From Rhodopirellula bahusiensis (GTDB lineage: Bacteria > Planctomycetota > Planctomycetia > Pirellulales > Pirellulaceae): a stretch of 64,000 nucleotides of DNA. The notes beneath the pieces were generated by a model. That model was given only the letters and a program-made list of their open reading frames with translations. It made no database searches and was not told the DNA's origin. The stretch's first letter is position 1. Every line of letters starts with the position of its first letter. The stretch lies in NCBI RefSeq assembly GCF_002727185.1, contig NZ_NIZW01000018.1:62001-126000 (forward strand), read 5' to 3'. Both the position numbers and the translations under genes were made by a program. Below, piece after piece: positions 54,191 to 63,045 of this stretch.

Positions 54191-57100
54191 CTACTTCTCC
54201 GCCGGCAATGCCACCTGCGTCGGACTTTGCAGGTAGCCGATCAAATCAACCACTTGCTGCTCGGTCATTGGCTGCAGCAACCCACTCGGCATTGGCGATT
54301 GCTCGGTCACGCTTTCCAATTCAATGTCATCGTTGGCCAGTACCCAAGTCTGATCCGCCGCGACAATCGTCGTGGTCTGACGCGTTCGCTGGGTCACCAA
54401 ACCGACCAACAACCTGCCATCCGCGGTCACGATTTTGGTTGCCCGGTAGTCGGCACCGACCACCGAATCAGGGTCAATGATGTTGTGCAACAGATAACCA
54501 AGATCACTGCGCTGCGATCCAGTCAAATCCGGCCCCACCTTGCCACCGGTCCCAAACAGTTGGTGACAGTTCGCGCACGCGGTTTGAAACAAAGCCCGCC
54601 CCGACGACAAATCCGCATGGCTCAATTGTTCACGCGTCAATGATTTCGTCCAGCGTTGAATTTCCTCTTTCCGATCATCCGGCGTGTCACGAATTCGCCC
54701 CCAAACGTTCTCGACTCGCTCGGTCAACTCATCGTTTTCAAGCGTCAGGATTGTCCGCACATGGGACGCCGTCAGAATGTCCTTGGGACGCTTCTTCTGC
54801 TCAATCGCCGTCAACAACACGTCGGCGAAAACGGCTCGGGAACACAACAGCCCCACCACACCAGAACGACGCGGGGCTCGGAAACGATTCAAGTTGTCGA
54901 GCAACAGACTTCCCACCGCCGGCATCTCAATCGTCGACAACGCCGGAGCCAACTTCGCGTTGACTCGCGGATCTCGAATCAACGGCGTCGCCAACTGAAC
55001 GATCTTCGAATCGTCCAGCGCTTCGTCTGTCCCTCTTGATTCGATCAGCCCCCGAACTGCGGCCAAGCGTTCCAGCACATCGGCCTTTCCATCGCCCGCA
55101 ACCACCGCCATCTCAGCAACGCTCTGGCCATCACCAAACAAAGTGTTCAGTTTGCGAAGCGTTTCCGCGTGCTTGGTTTGCAAGTCCCTATGAGCGGACA
55201 AGACCGCTTGGAAGTCGTCCCAGTCTTCCGGACGCTCCGCCTTTCGGATTCCGATAATTCCCGCTGACACACCTTCCAAGAAAGCATCCGCGCATTCCAC
55301 GTTGGGCTTTCCATCCAGGTCTTGATCGCCGTGCAAACGCCGGGTCACGGAAGTCACCAAACGAGCGAACTCCTTCGGGTGCTGGTCGACTCGTTCGGCC
55401 AAGGCTCGCGAAATCAGTCGCGTGGTCGTTGGAATCTGGCATTGCTCACCGCCAAAGAGCAACTCGTCGGGATGATCTTCCGCACTCGACATCAGCCCGT
55501 ACCAAATCATCAGCCCTTGGTTGTGATCGTCAGCGTCCTCGATGCCAGACTTTAGCTCGGTCAAGAAATCCGCCATCTCGCCTCGCAAACCCAATGGCAA
55601 TCGCTGCAGGATCGACGCGAGCGTTAAACGCACCGACGCGACATCGGCCTCCGCGTGAGTAAGGAAATCGCTCGAGTAAGCACGGTACTCGTCACTCACT
55701 TTCTCGCCCGCTGCCTTGCCCGCCGCTGTCGGCCCGAACACATCGTCGATCGGCCAATGTTGAGTCATCAAGCGAAAGCACCATGAACGGACATGCGGCG
55801 ACGGATCAGCGATACCTTCAAACAAAACCTTGCGAGACAAACCACCTGAAACGTTCAGCGTCCATAGCATTCGCAAGCGTTGTTGCGGATCGGTTCCCTC
55901 GACATCTTTGAATTGTTTCAACAACGCCGCGTTCAGTTCGCTGGCGTCGGCACCTCCGGCAACGGCCTCTGCCACCTGCAAACGAGACTGATGCGAGAAC
56001 CAACGATCACCCGCCAGTTGGAACGCGATCGTTTGCTCGACGTTGATCCCAGGTTCGTTCAGCTTTGCCAGTCGATCAGCCACGTCATCCGGCGTTCCCG
56101 CCTCGTAGCGGATTTGAAAAACGCGGCCACTCGACCGGTGAACTCCCGAGTGTTCATGGCACTCGCCCAAGTCCGCCCAGTCCAAAACGATCACGTTGCC
56201 ATCCGGACCGGCAGACAGTTCCATCCCACGGAACCACACGTCGTCGCTGAGGAACAGGTCTTTCTCGTGCTTGCCGACATAACCGGTTCCTTGAGGTTCC
56301 AATCGTTCGCGATTCACGCGACGCCCGTGGAAATTCAACGTGTACAAGTCTTCTTGGTATTCCGTCGGCCACGTCGACTCTTGATAGATCATCATGCCAA
56401 CGTGAGCGTGCCCGCCGCCGTAGTCGTTGGCGGCTCCGTCACGTGAGTCTTGCCATTTGCCGGACGTGTCGAAGTGATAGTGATCGGCGTGCTGATCAAT
56501 CAACTCATAAGCGTTCGGGTTCGGGTCCAAAGTGAACGGTCGGTGAAGGTGAGCCCCGTGAATGCCATGCCACAAATGTCCGTTGACGGTGTTAATGAAA
56601 AACAGCTCGCCATTGCGATCAAAATCGTGCCCCCACGGGTTCGTCGTCCCATGACACAGCACTTCGACGTGACGCGTGTCCACGTTGTATCGCCAAATGC
56701 CGCCCTCCAGAGCAGTTCGATCCGCATCAGGAGTCCCCGGCAAACCAATCCGTCCCGGACACGATCCGCCGCAACGCCCGTACAGCCAACCGTCCGGGCC
56801 GAACCGCAATCCATTGGCCAGGTTGTGATAGTTCTGCTCCGCGATCGTGAACCCGTCCAAGATGACTTTAGGAGCCGAATCAGGAACCGCATCCCCGTCC
56901 GCATCCGGCACAAAAAGCAGTTGCGGCGGGCACATCAGCCACACGCCACCGCGACCAACTTCAACACTGGTCAGATGCTGAACCGAGTCCATGAACACGG
57001 TCCGTGACTCAGCGACTCCGTCGAGATTTTCATCGTTGAAGACCAGCACTCGATCGCGTTGGTCATCCCGCCAGGACACGCCGCGTTGACCGTAGGTGTA

Positions 57101-57487
57101 ATTTTCCGCGACCCACAGTCGCCCTTTTCTATCCCAAGCCAAATCGATCGGGTTCTGAACCTCTGGCTCGCTTGCGAAAACGGTTGTGGTGAATCCCGGT
57201 GGCATCTCGATCGCGGCGGCCGCATCTTCGGGCGACAACAACGGAGGCCCGGCGAGCTTGCCGTCGGCGTTCAATTCTGCGAGAGGTTCTGTGTTGATCG
57301 GCTTCGGAAACTCATCGGCGGTCGCTTGCGCCCCGAGAAACACGCTCGCCAGCAAGCAAACGGCCCACGCTCCACCGCGAGTTTGGCGGCAGAAAACGGG
57401 TGTCTGCGATCCTTCGCGTCGCGTCCCCACCCGTGCAATTTTCGCGAGATCAACGTAGAACATGGATGTCATTTTCGTTTCGAACAA
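54191..57487 (-). CDS. PVC-type membrane-bound dehydrogenase-like protein with C-terminal heme site
   Basis: The 1098-residue product opens with a signal segment (WAVCLLASVFLGAQATA), followed by a beta-propeller-like dehydrogenase domain (PPGFTTTVFASEPEVQNPIDLAWD, RLWVAENYTYGQRG, GLRFGPDGWLYGRCG, GHDFDRNGELFFIN). A long helical, HEAT-like middle region follows, then a C-terminal cytochrome domain with the heme site ACANCHQLFGTGG and KVGPDLTGSQRSDLGYLL. This layout is found mainly in Planctomycetes and Verrucomicrobia. It probably oxidises a sugar outside the cytoplasm. The first start may be too early: a GTG at 57427 or Met at 57463 gives a better signal and room from the divergent rhomboid. 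Confidence 0.92.
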   Translation of the reverse strand: MFETKMTSMFYVDLAKIARVGTRREGSQTPVFCRQTRGGAWAVCLLASVFLGAQATADEFPKPINTEPLAELNADGKLAGPPLLSPEDAAAAIEMPPGFTTTVFASEPEVQNPIDLAWDRKGRLWVAENYTYGQRGVSWRDDQRDRVLVFNDENLDGVAESRTVFMDSVQHLTSVEVGRGGVWLMCPPQLLFVPDADGDAVPDSAPKVILDGFTIAEQNYHNLANGLRFGPDGWLYGRCGGSCPGRIGLPGTPDADRTALEGGIWRYNVDTRHVEVLCHGTTNPWGHDFDRNGELFFINTVNGHLWHGIHGAHLHRPFTLDPNPNAYELIDQHADHYHFDTSGKWQDSRDGAANDYGGGHAHVGMMIYQESTWPTEYQEDLYTLNFHGRRVNRERLEPQGTGYVGKHEKDLFLSDDVWFRGMELSAGPDGNVIVLDWADLGECHEHSGVHRSSGRVFQIRYEAGTPDDVADRLAKLNEPGINVEQTIAFQLAGDRWFSHQSRLQVAEAVAGGADASELNAALLKQFKDVEGTDPQQRLRMLWTLNVSGGLSRKVLFEGIADPSPHVRSWCFRLMTQHWPIDDVFGPTAAGKAAGEKVSDEYRAYSSDFLTHAEADVASVRLTLASILQRLPLGLRGEMADFLTELKSGIEDADDHNQGLMIWYGLMSSAEDHPDELLFGGEQCQIPTTTRLISRALAERVDQHPKEFARLVTSVTRRLHGDQDLDGKPNVECADAFLEGVSAGIIGIRKAERPEDWDDFQAVLSAHRDLQTKHAETLRKLNTLFGDGQSVAEMAVVAGDGKADVLERLAAVRGLIESRGTDEALDDSKIVQLATPLIRDPRVNAKLAPALSTIEMPAVGSLLLDNLNRFRAPRRSGVVGLLCSRAVFADVLLTAIEQKKRPKDILTASHVRTILTLENDELTERVENVWGRIRDTPDDRKEEIQRWTKSLTREQLSHADLSSGRALFQTACANCHQLFGTGGKVGPDLTGSQRSDLGYLLHNIIDPDSVVGADYRATKIVTADGRLLVGLVTQRTRQTTTIVAADQTWVLANDDIELESVTEQSPMPSGLLQPMTEQQVVDLIGYLQSPTQVALPAEK

Positions 57488-57498
57488 GAAAGATTGAT

Positions 57499-58488
57499 AT
57501 GCGGCGAATCGGCACTTTTTCCGATCCCAAATTGGCTGACCAATTCAGCGACTACCTGCAGACTCTGAGAATCCCTGCGAAAGTCGACCACGACGAAAAC
57601 TCCCATGATATCTGGATTCGTGACGAGAAAGATGTCGCGATGGCTCGAGAAGCCATGGAAGAGTTCAAACAGTCACCGGGAGCCGCCAAGTTTGACGTGA
57701 CCGCCGAAGCCGCGCGATTGCGAAAAGTAGCCGAAGCTGAAAAGAAACGCAAGCTGGCGTTGCAGAACAAAGCTCAGAAGAAGCTGCGTGGCGGTTCAGG
57801 AGCTTTTAGTGGACGATCCGCAAGGACCGGCAATATTCCGGTCGTCATTGGCATGATCGCCATCTGCGGAATCATCGGCTACGTCACCAATTTCGCTGAT
57901 CCCAAGCCTCGCCGCGATCTGCCCGAAGTGATCACGCTCGAACAATTGGAGCGAGGGGACTATCTCTCGACGGCGCAAAAACTTTTCTCTGCGTTGGCCC
58001 TCGCCGACCCCATCGAGTACCAGAAATCAGATGACCCTTGGGTATCAATCAAAAAGGGCGAAGTCTGGCGACTGGTCACACCGGCGTTTCTTCACGGTTC
58101 GCCAATGCACTTGGTGTTCAACATGATGGCTTTGTTCACATTGGGAAGCGTTGTTGAACGATTGCACGGGTCGTGGTTCATCGCGGTACTTTTACTGGTT
58201 TCGCACGTCGTTGGAATGATCGTCCAAGTCGTGCTGCCTGATTGGATGGAAAGCCCTATGGCGATCGGCGCATCAGGAGCGGTGTTCGGAGTCTTCGGGT
58301 ACATCTGGATTCGACCTCGCTTCCAACCGTCCTATCCAGTTGGAATTCCACCGTTCAATGTCTACCTCATGCTCGGGTTCATGTTCGCTTGCATGACGCC
58401 GCTGATCCAAGGAATCGCCAATGGCGCTCACGTGGGCGGCCTTGTGACTGGAATGGCCATCGCTGCACTGGCACCGAAAAGCATCTGA
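57499..58488 (+). CDS. Rhomboid-family intramembrane protease
   Basis: The 329-residue product has an N-terminal cytoplasmic domain (residues 1-75, RIGTFSDPKLADQFSDYLQ, a Rhomboid_N type fold), a basic linker, and then six or so membrane helices. The catalytic Ser is in IGASGAVFGVFGYIW and the catalytic His in NGAHVGGLVTGMAI, with HGSPMHLVFNMMALFTLG upstream carrying the conserved loop. It cuts membrane proteins within the bilayer. The Met at 57499 has AAGAAAG before it; upstream in-frame starts would overlap the divergent gene. A hairpin at 58595-58622 follows. Confidence 0.92.
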   Translation: MRRIGTFSDPKLADQFSDYLQTLRIPAKVDHDENSHDIWIRDEKDVAMAREAMEEFKQSPGAAKFDVTAEAARLRKVAEAEKKRKLALQNKAQKKLRGGSGAFSGRSARTGNIPVVIGMIAICGIIGYVTNFADPKPRRDLPEVITLEQLERGDYLSTAQKLFSALALADPIEYQKSDDPWVSIKKGEVWRLVTPAFLHGSPMHLVFNMMALFTLGSVVERLHGSWFIAVLLLVSHVVGMIVQVVLPDWMESPMAIGASGAVFGVFGYIWIRPRFQPSYPVGIPPFNVYLMLGFMFACMTPLIQGIANGAHVGGLVTGMAIAALAPKSI

Positions 58489-58594
58489 CGAACCGTTTTC
58501 ACAACCAGCGATCATTCAGGTTGGCCGAATCAAACCGCTTCGGCGCCGCTCCGGCAGTCAAACTCCGACTGTCGAACGGTTCAGCTAAACTTGT

Positions 58595-58622
58595 GAGCAA
58601 ACTCCATGCTCCAAGTTTGCTC
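58595..58622. repeat. Perfect 9-base inverted repeat between rhomboid and sulfatase genes
   Basis: GAGCAAACT and AGTTTGCTC flank a 10-base loop, 15 bases before the sulfatase start. A stem here could hide the sulfatase ribosome site or end the rhomboid transcript, though no T-run is present. Confidence 0.5.
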
Positions 58623-58637
58623 CCCGATTGACTCCAG

Positions 58638-60137
58638 GTGACCAGGTTGTTGTCGCTCCCACCGAAGATCGCTTTCAATCACATCGCCGCGACTTGCCGA
58701 TGGTTCGGTTCGCTCGCCATCGCCGTGCTGTTCCTCCGGCCATCACTAGGCCATGATCGCCCCAACGTTCTGCTGATCGTCGCCGATGACCTGAACTGTG
58801 CGATCGGGTCCTATGGTGATCCCAACGCGATCACGCCGAACCTGGACGCCCTCGCTGAACGCGGATTGGTGTTCGATCGAGCCTATTGCCAACAAGCGGT
58901 CTGCAATCCCTCGCGGTCCTCATTCTTGACCGGCCTGCGTCCAAACACGGTGGGCGTCGATGACCTCCGCAAAGGTTTTCGCGAGACCGCCCCCAACGGC
59001 GCCTCGCTGGTCACGTTGCCTCAGCACTTCAAGAATCATGGCTACTACTGCCAAGACATCGGCAAGATCTTCCACAACATGGGCGACACGCAAGACCGCC
59101 AGTCATGGTCGATGGACGAAGTCTTCCACGCAGGAACGCACGCCGCCGACACAGTGCACTCCAACACACCCGTCGCCTTGCGTGCTCGCAAGATCAAGAA
59201 GGCACCGGTGACCGAAACACTGGACGTGCCCGACACCGCCTATCGCGATGGCCAGATCTCGCGTCTGGCTGCGTCCGTGATTCGCGACTACCCCCGCGAC
59301 TCTGCCCCGTTCTTCTTGGGCGTCGGATTCTGGCGTCCTCATTTGCCCTTCGTTGCACCAAAGAAGTACTGGGACCTCTACGATCCGAATCAGATTTCGG
59401 GCCCAGCCTTGAAAGCCAAACCAATCGACGTGCCAGAAATCGCGATGCACATTTCGAAAGAGGTGCACAGCTACGACGGAATCCCCAAGCAAGCCGATTT
59501 GCCCCCCGAAATCCAGCAACATCTTCGTCACGGGTACTACGCTTCGATCAGCTTCCTCGACGCTCAAGTCGGTTTGATCCTCCGCGCCCTCGAAGGGAGC
59601 GGCCACCAAGACAACACGATCGTCGCGTTTGTGTCCGACCATGGTTTTCACATCGGCGAAAAAACGCTGTGGGGCAAAACCAGCAACTTCGAACTCGACG
59701 CACGAGTCCCCCTCATCATCGCCGATCCACGCACCGACCAGACGGGCCAGCGAACCAATTGCCTGACGGAATTGGTTGATCTCTACCCCACCCTTGCATC
59801 CCTCGCGGGCATCGCTGACGACCTGCCTGACAACTTAGAAGGAACGAACGTCGCATCGCTGCTCAAGGATCCCGACCAAACACTCAAACAAGCCGCCTTC
59901 ACCCAGCACCAGCATCCGTTTTACGCGCCTCGGAAGAGCTGGATCGCCTGGGGCTACTCCGTCCGCACGGCCGATTGGCGATACACCCAGTGGCGATCCA
60001 TTTCGGACAACGCACTCATCGCCGAAGAGCTCTACGACCACCGTTCCGACTCAACCGAAAAACAAAACGTATTCGATCAATATCCGGACGTTGTCAAACG
60101 ACTTTCGCCAATCCTGACCAGTCACTTCCAACTGTAG
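58638..60137 (+). CDS. Type I sulfatase, iduronate-2-sulfatase-like
   Basis: The 499-residue product has a signal peptide (hydrophobic at 24-38, ending LGHD), the metal pocket VLLIVADDLNCAIGSYG, the formylglycine motif C89-N-P-S-R93, and GFWRPHLPFVAPKKYWDLYD plus VSDHGFHIGEKTLWGKTSN, all like iduronate-2-sulfatases. It would desulfate sulfated polysaccharide outside the cell. A GTG start is used, close to a stem at 58595-58622. The next gene cluster runs in the opposite direction. Confidence 0.94.
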   Translation: MTRLLSLPPKIAFNHIAATCRWFGSLAIAVLFLRPSLGHDRPNVLLIVADDLNCAIGSYGDPNAITPNLDALAERGLVFDRAYCQQAVCNPSRSSFLTGLRPNTVGVDDLRKGFRETAPNGASLVTLPQHFKNHGYYCQDIGKIFHNMGDTQDRQSWSMDEVFHAGTHAADTVHSNTPVALRARKIKKAPVTETLDVPDTAYRDGQISRLAASVIRDYPRDSAPFFLGVGFWRPHLPFVAPKKYWDLYDPNQISGPALKAKPIDVPEIAMHISKEVHSYDGIPKQADLPPEIQQHLRHGYYASISFLDAQVGLILRALEGSGHQDNTIVAFVSDHGFHIGEKTLWGKTSNFELDARVPLIIADPRTDQTGQRTNCLTELVDLYPTLASLAGIADDLPDNLEGTNVASLLKDPDQTLKQAAFTQHQHPFYAPRKSWIAWGYSVRTADWRYTQWRSISDNALIAEELYDHRSDSTEKQNVFDQYPDVVKRLSPILTSHFQL

Positions 60138-60176
60138 CCGACGCCAGGCGACTGCTACGTGTCGTAATCCCATCTT

Positions 60177-60653
60177 CTACTTCTTCGCCGCTAACCCTGC
60201 AGGAATACGTTTTCCATCGACGCCAATATCACCCAGAATCAGCACAATGATCGCGATGAATCCAAATGGAATCCCGAGAACCACGAGAGGCGATAACCTT
60301 GGAATCAAACAAAGAATCGCAGCGACATACGAAAACGCCCTCAATTGTCCGGCGAACATGCAACGTGCTCCGTACCACTGAACCAAATGCATCATGATCG
60401 CCGAAATGTAGGCCACATATGGATTCAGTCTCCACGGGTAAGAACTGAAAAACTGTGCCGTCGGCGCACCACTCAAACTAAGAATGAGAGCGATCGTTGA
60501 CAGCACCAAGAGCGGCACCGCCACGCTTCGTTCTCGCTCGAACATGCCAAGTTCAGCATCAGAATCCGCGACAACTTCGAGCTCGAGTTCCGACGGGCTC
60601 TGATACGGATTGGAGTAGTCGCCTTCTACCATGCGTTCGATTTTGCTACTCAT
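60177..60653 (-). CDS. Small polytopic membrane protein, function unknown
   Basis: The 158-residue product has a polar N-terminus with a NPYQSPSE motif and four hydrophobic segments (VPLLVLSTIALILSLSG, YVAYISAIMMHLVQWYG, FSYVAAILCLIP, VVLGIPFGFIAIIVLILGDIG). Such NPYxSP sequences recur at the start of planctomycete membrane proteins. The start overlaps the stop of the preceding gene by 8 bases. No function is known. Confidence 0.65.
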   Translation of the reverse strand: MSSKIERMVEGDYSNPYQSPSELELEVVADSDAELGMFERERSVAVPLLVLSTIALILSLSGAPTAQFFSSYPWRLNPYVAYISAIMMHLVQWYGARCMFAGQLRAFSYVAAILCLIPRLSPLVVLGIPFGFIAIIVLILGDIGVDGKRIPAGLAAKK

Positions 60654-61164
60654 CGCCCGTTTGACAATTCAAATCTGACTCGACGGTATTCAAATTCGCG
60701 ATCAGATCTTTGAAAGCCTTTTGCGCCGTGTCAATCAACATGCCCATTTGAAGTTGAGCAGATTTCATGCGTTTAAGACGCTCCAAGTTCTGGACGTCGC
60801 GGCCTGTCCGAATGCCCTGAAGCAAACCCGCCACCATTGACTGCCACCGACTCGCGATCACGCTGAATTCATTCTTCAATTGATGGACCTGATCCAAAGC
60901 AGCCCGCGGGCGGCCCTGCTGGTCTTCCTTCTCAGCTTCAGCAAGCCGACTGGCGAACTGATGAAACCCCTTCAAGCCACTGACGACACGGCCATTGGGC
61001 AAGCCGCGAATTTCGCCGCCGGGAAGCGATTGCGTTCGTCGCACCGTCGCCAAGACAAGAGCAAACTGCCCACGTCTTTCGCAATTGATGTCCATTTCGC
61101 CACTCAAATTCGAAGTTGCGTGCTGCGGATCTGAGAAAAAACCTGTCGCACCGGAAACAACCAT
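60646..61164 (-). CDS. Hypothetical helical protein
   Basis: The 172-residue product has a beta-rich start (INCERRGQFALVLATVRRTQS, PGGEIRGLPNGRVVSGLKG) and a long helical C-terminal half with coiled-coil character (HQFASRLAEAEKEDQQG, LKRMKSAQLQMGMLIDTAQKAFKD). No family is recognised. The Met at 61164 or 61095 could be the start. It overlaps the next gene by 8 bases, which indicates cotranscription with the membrane protein. Confidence 0.6.
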   Translation of the reverse strand: MVVSGATGFFSDPQHATSNLSGEMDINCERRGQFALVLATVRRTQSLPGGEIRGLPNGRVVSGLKGFHQFASRLAEAEKEDQQGRPRAALDQVHQLKNEFSVIASRWQSMVAGLLQGIRTGRDVQNLERLKRMKSAQLQMGMLIDTAQKAFKDLIANLNTVESDLNCQTGDE

Positions 61165-61212
61165 ACCATTAAAGAGAACGTCAAATGGGAACCACTGAGT
61201 GATTTGCCTTCG

Positions 61213-61971
61213 CTAGAACGATTCGTCATCGTCGAGCAGTTGCGTTTCCTTCGCTTCCAGCACTTCTGCCATGGCTCTGGAATTTCGTTCTCGTGGAGTT
61301 TCTACTTGACCAAACCTTGGGTCGAAACCGAGTGCCGTTTTCTCTTCGTCGGTTGGCTCGCGATGATGCAGCTTCAAGAACTCCATCAAGGCCTCGCAAT
61401 AGTCCGCCTTCGCTGCTACCAACCGATACTCATCGCTGACTTTCGCGGTTGCTCCCTGAGACAACAACAAAGCAGATAGTTCTGGAGACCAATACGCGGA
61501 GTGGAGTGGCGACTCGCGTTTCCAGAACTCTCGGGTTGCCCAAGTGTTCACGTTTTGGCGATACAACAAAATCAAGTTGGCGAGTTCAACCTCTCGATTT
61601 CGAATGGCTGTGTGCAATGCGGTGGCACCGGTCCGATCGTTCGCATCGAGATCGCAATTGTTTGAAATCAGAACGCGCAAGATGGCAGCCCGTTTGTATC
61701 GCACGGCATCACTTTGCGGATCCGAAGGATCACGCCCGTTGGGAGAATGAACAAGAGCCAAAAGCGGCGTCCATTCCTTCGGGTAGGCTCCCACTCGACG
61801 ACTCTCGCCGAACGTTGTGTTGACGTCGACGCCGTCACGCAGCAACTTCACAACACGAAATTGATTCAGTCGATAGCAAGCGTCGACCAATTGCTGACCC
61901 GGGGACAGATCATCGGCGACGGCCGATTCCGTTGCAAAGACAACGATGCATACCAAGACCAAATTTCGCAT
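61213..61971 (-). CDS. Ankyrin-repeat protein, secreted
   Basis: The 252-residue product has a signal peptide (residues 1-19, ending SAVAD) and about three to four ankyrin-like repeats: ACYRLNQFRVVKLLRDGVDV, AILRVLISNNCDLDANDRTG with ATALHTAIRNREVELANLIL, and PLHSAYWSPELSALLLSQGA. These mediate protein contacts in the periplasm. A charged C-terminus follows. It ends 48 bases before the next minus-strand gene and starts just after the small membrane protein gene. Confidence 0.82.
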   Translation of the reverse strand: MRNLVLVCIVVFATESAVADDLSPGQQLVDACYRLNQFRVVKLLRDGVDVNTTFGESRRVGAYPKEWTPLLALVHSPNGRDPSDPQSDAVRYKRAAILRVLISNNCDLDANDRTGATALHTAIRNREVELANLILLYRQNVNTWATREFWKRESPLHSAYWSPELSALLLSQGATAKVSDEYRLVAAKADYCEALMEFLKLHHREPTDEEKTALGFDPRFGQVETPRERNSRAMAEVLEAKETQLLDDDESF

Positions 61972-61972
61972 T

Positions 61973-62254
61973 TCATCCGCCGCGACTGAGCATCAGGATC
62001 ACCACCGAAAAAGCAAATCCACAGACGACAAAGAACAACGGTAGAACAAGACACCCGAGTGTCATTCGGTTCCGAGCTGAATCTCGGCGAGACGCGATCC
62101 CCGGTGATAGAACGCAACCCAGGAAAACGAAAACCGTGACAATGGGAGTCAACATCTCCGGCTGACGCACCAAAAATCGAACGAGCCCGAAGAATGCAGC
62201 GACGCCCGTCACCAAGCAAAACAGCGCATACAGCGTGAAACGGTAACGAGACAA
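61973..62254 (-). CDS. Small membrane protein, function unknown
   Basis: The 93-residue product has three hydrophobic helices (LYALFCLVTGVAAFFGLVRF, MLTPIVTVFVFLGCVLSPG, LGCLVLPLFFVVCGFAFSVVILML) and basic ends. It lies next to the ankyrin gene on the same strand, with one base between its stop and that gene's start, so the two are probably coexpressed. No family is recognised. Confidence 0.65.
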   Translation of the reverse strand: MSRYRFTLYALFCLVTGVAAFFGLVRFLVRQPEMLTPIVTVFVFLGCVLSPGIASRRDSARNRMTLGCLVLPLFFVVCGFAFSVVILMLSRGG

Positions 62255-62390
62255 TCTCTCTATCCTCGATCGAGAATCGAAACAAATCCTTCATGTCGAT
62301 CATGAACCGTACCAATGTCGTTCCGGATCAGACACCCGGTCGGTGAGTACTTGGAAGCGAGAAGAGAATGACGATCAAAGCAGTTGATCG

Positions 62391-62897
62391 TTAGCCGAGA
62401 AGGCTTTTGTGCATGACGTAGACATCGACGTAGCCATTTTCCGGGTGATCAAACGCTTCGGGAAGGGTCCCGACAATTTCGAACCCCAATTTCTGCCAAA
62501 GCCGGACGGCTCCCGTGTTCGTCGACACCACAAAATTGAATTGCATGGATCGGTAACCTTCCTGCAAAGCTTCCCGCTGAGAATGCTCACACATCTTCGA
62601 AGCGATGCCCATCCCTCGGGCCGCACTTGAAACGATGTAAGCGCAATTGCAGACGTGCGATCCTCGCCCCGGTTGATTCGGTTTCAAGTAGTACGTCCCG
62701 AGAATTCCGCCGGACTCATCTTCGGCCACATACGCTTTGGCCGACCCCGCGGCCCATATTTCGTAGCCTGCCTCCGACGTGATGTCCTGCGGATGCGGGA
62801 AAGTCGTTCCAGATCGAAATGCGGGTTCGATCACGGCCCAAGTCGCCGGCCAGTCAGCATTGAAGAGTTCACGAATCTGAAACGTGGATGAAAGCAT
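62391..62897 (-). CDS. GNAT-family N-acetyltransferase
   Basis: The 168-residue product has the acetyl-CoA motif: CAYIVSSAARGMGIASKMCEH, followed by QFNFVVSTNTGAVRLWQKLGFE, the C-terminal part of the GNAT fold. It transfers an acetyl group from acetyl-CoA to an amine on a small molecule or protein. Substrate unknown. I use the Met at 62897 in place of one ten residues earlier, since the fold starts soon after it. It is divergent from the last sulfatase. Confidence 0.88.
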   Translation of the reverse strand: MLSSTFQIRELFNADWPATWAVIEPAFRSGTTFPHPQDITSEAGYEIWAAGSAKAYVAEDESGGILGTYYLKPNQPGRGSHVCNCAYIVSSAARGMGIASKMCEHSQREALQEGYRSMQFNFVVSTNTGAVRLWQKLGFEIVGTLPEAFDHPENGYVDVYVMHKSLLG

Positions 62898-63045
62898 GAT
62901 TTTTGATTCTCGAAGGGGATAAACCACGTCTGATTCTACGCTGTGACAGACCGGATGGTTTCACCACGCAAATGGCGGCGACAGCGGATAAGATGTCGTG
63001 ACATCCCCACTGTTTGCACACCCTGTTTTGAATGCTACTTCGATC

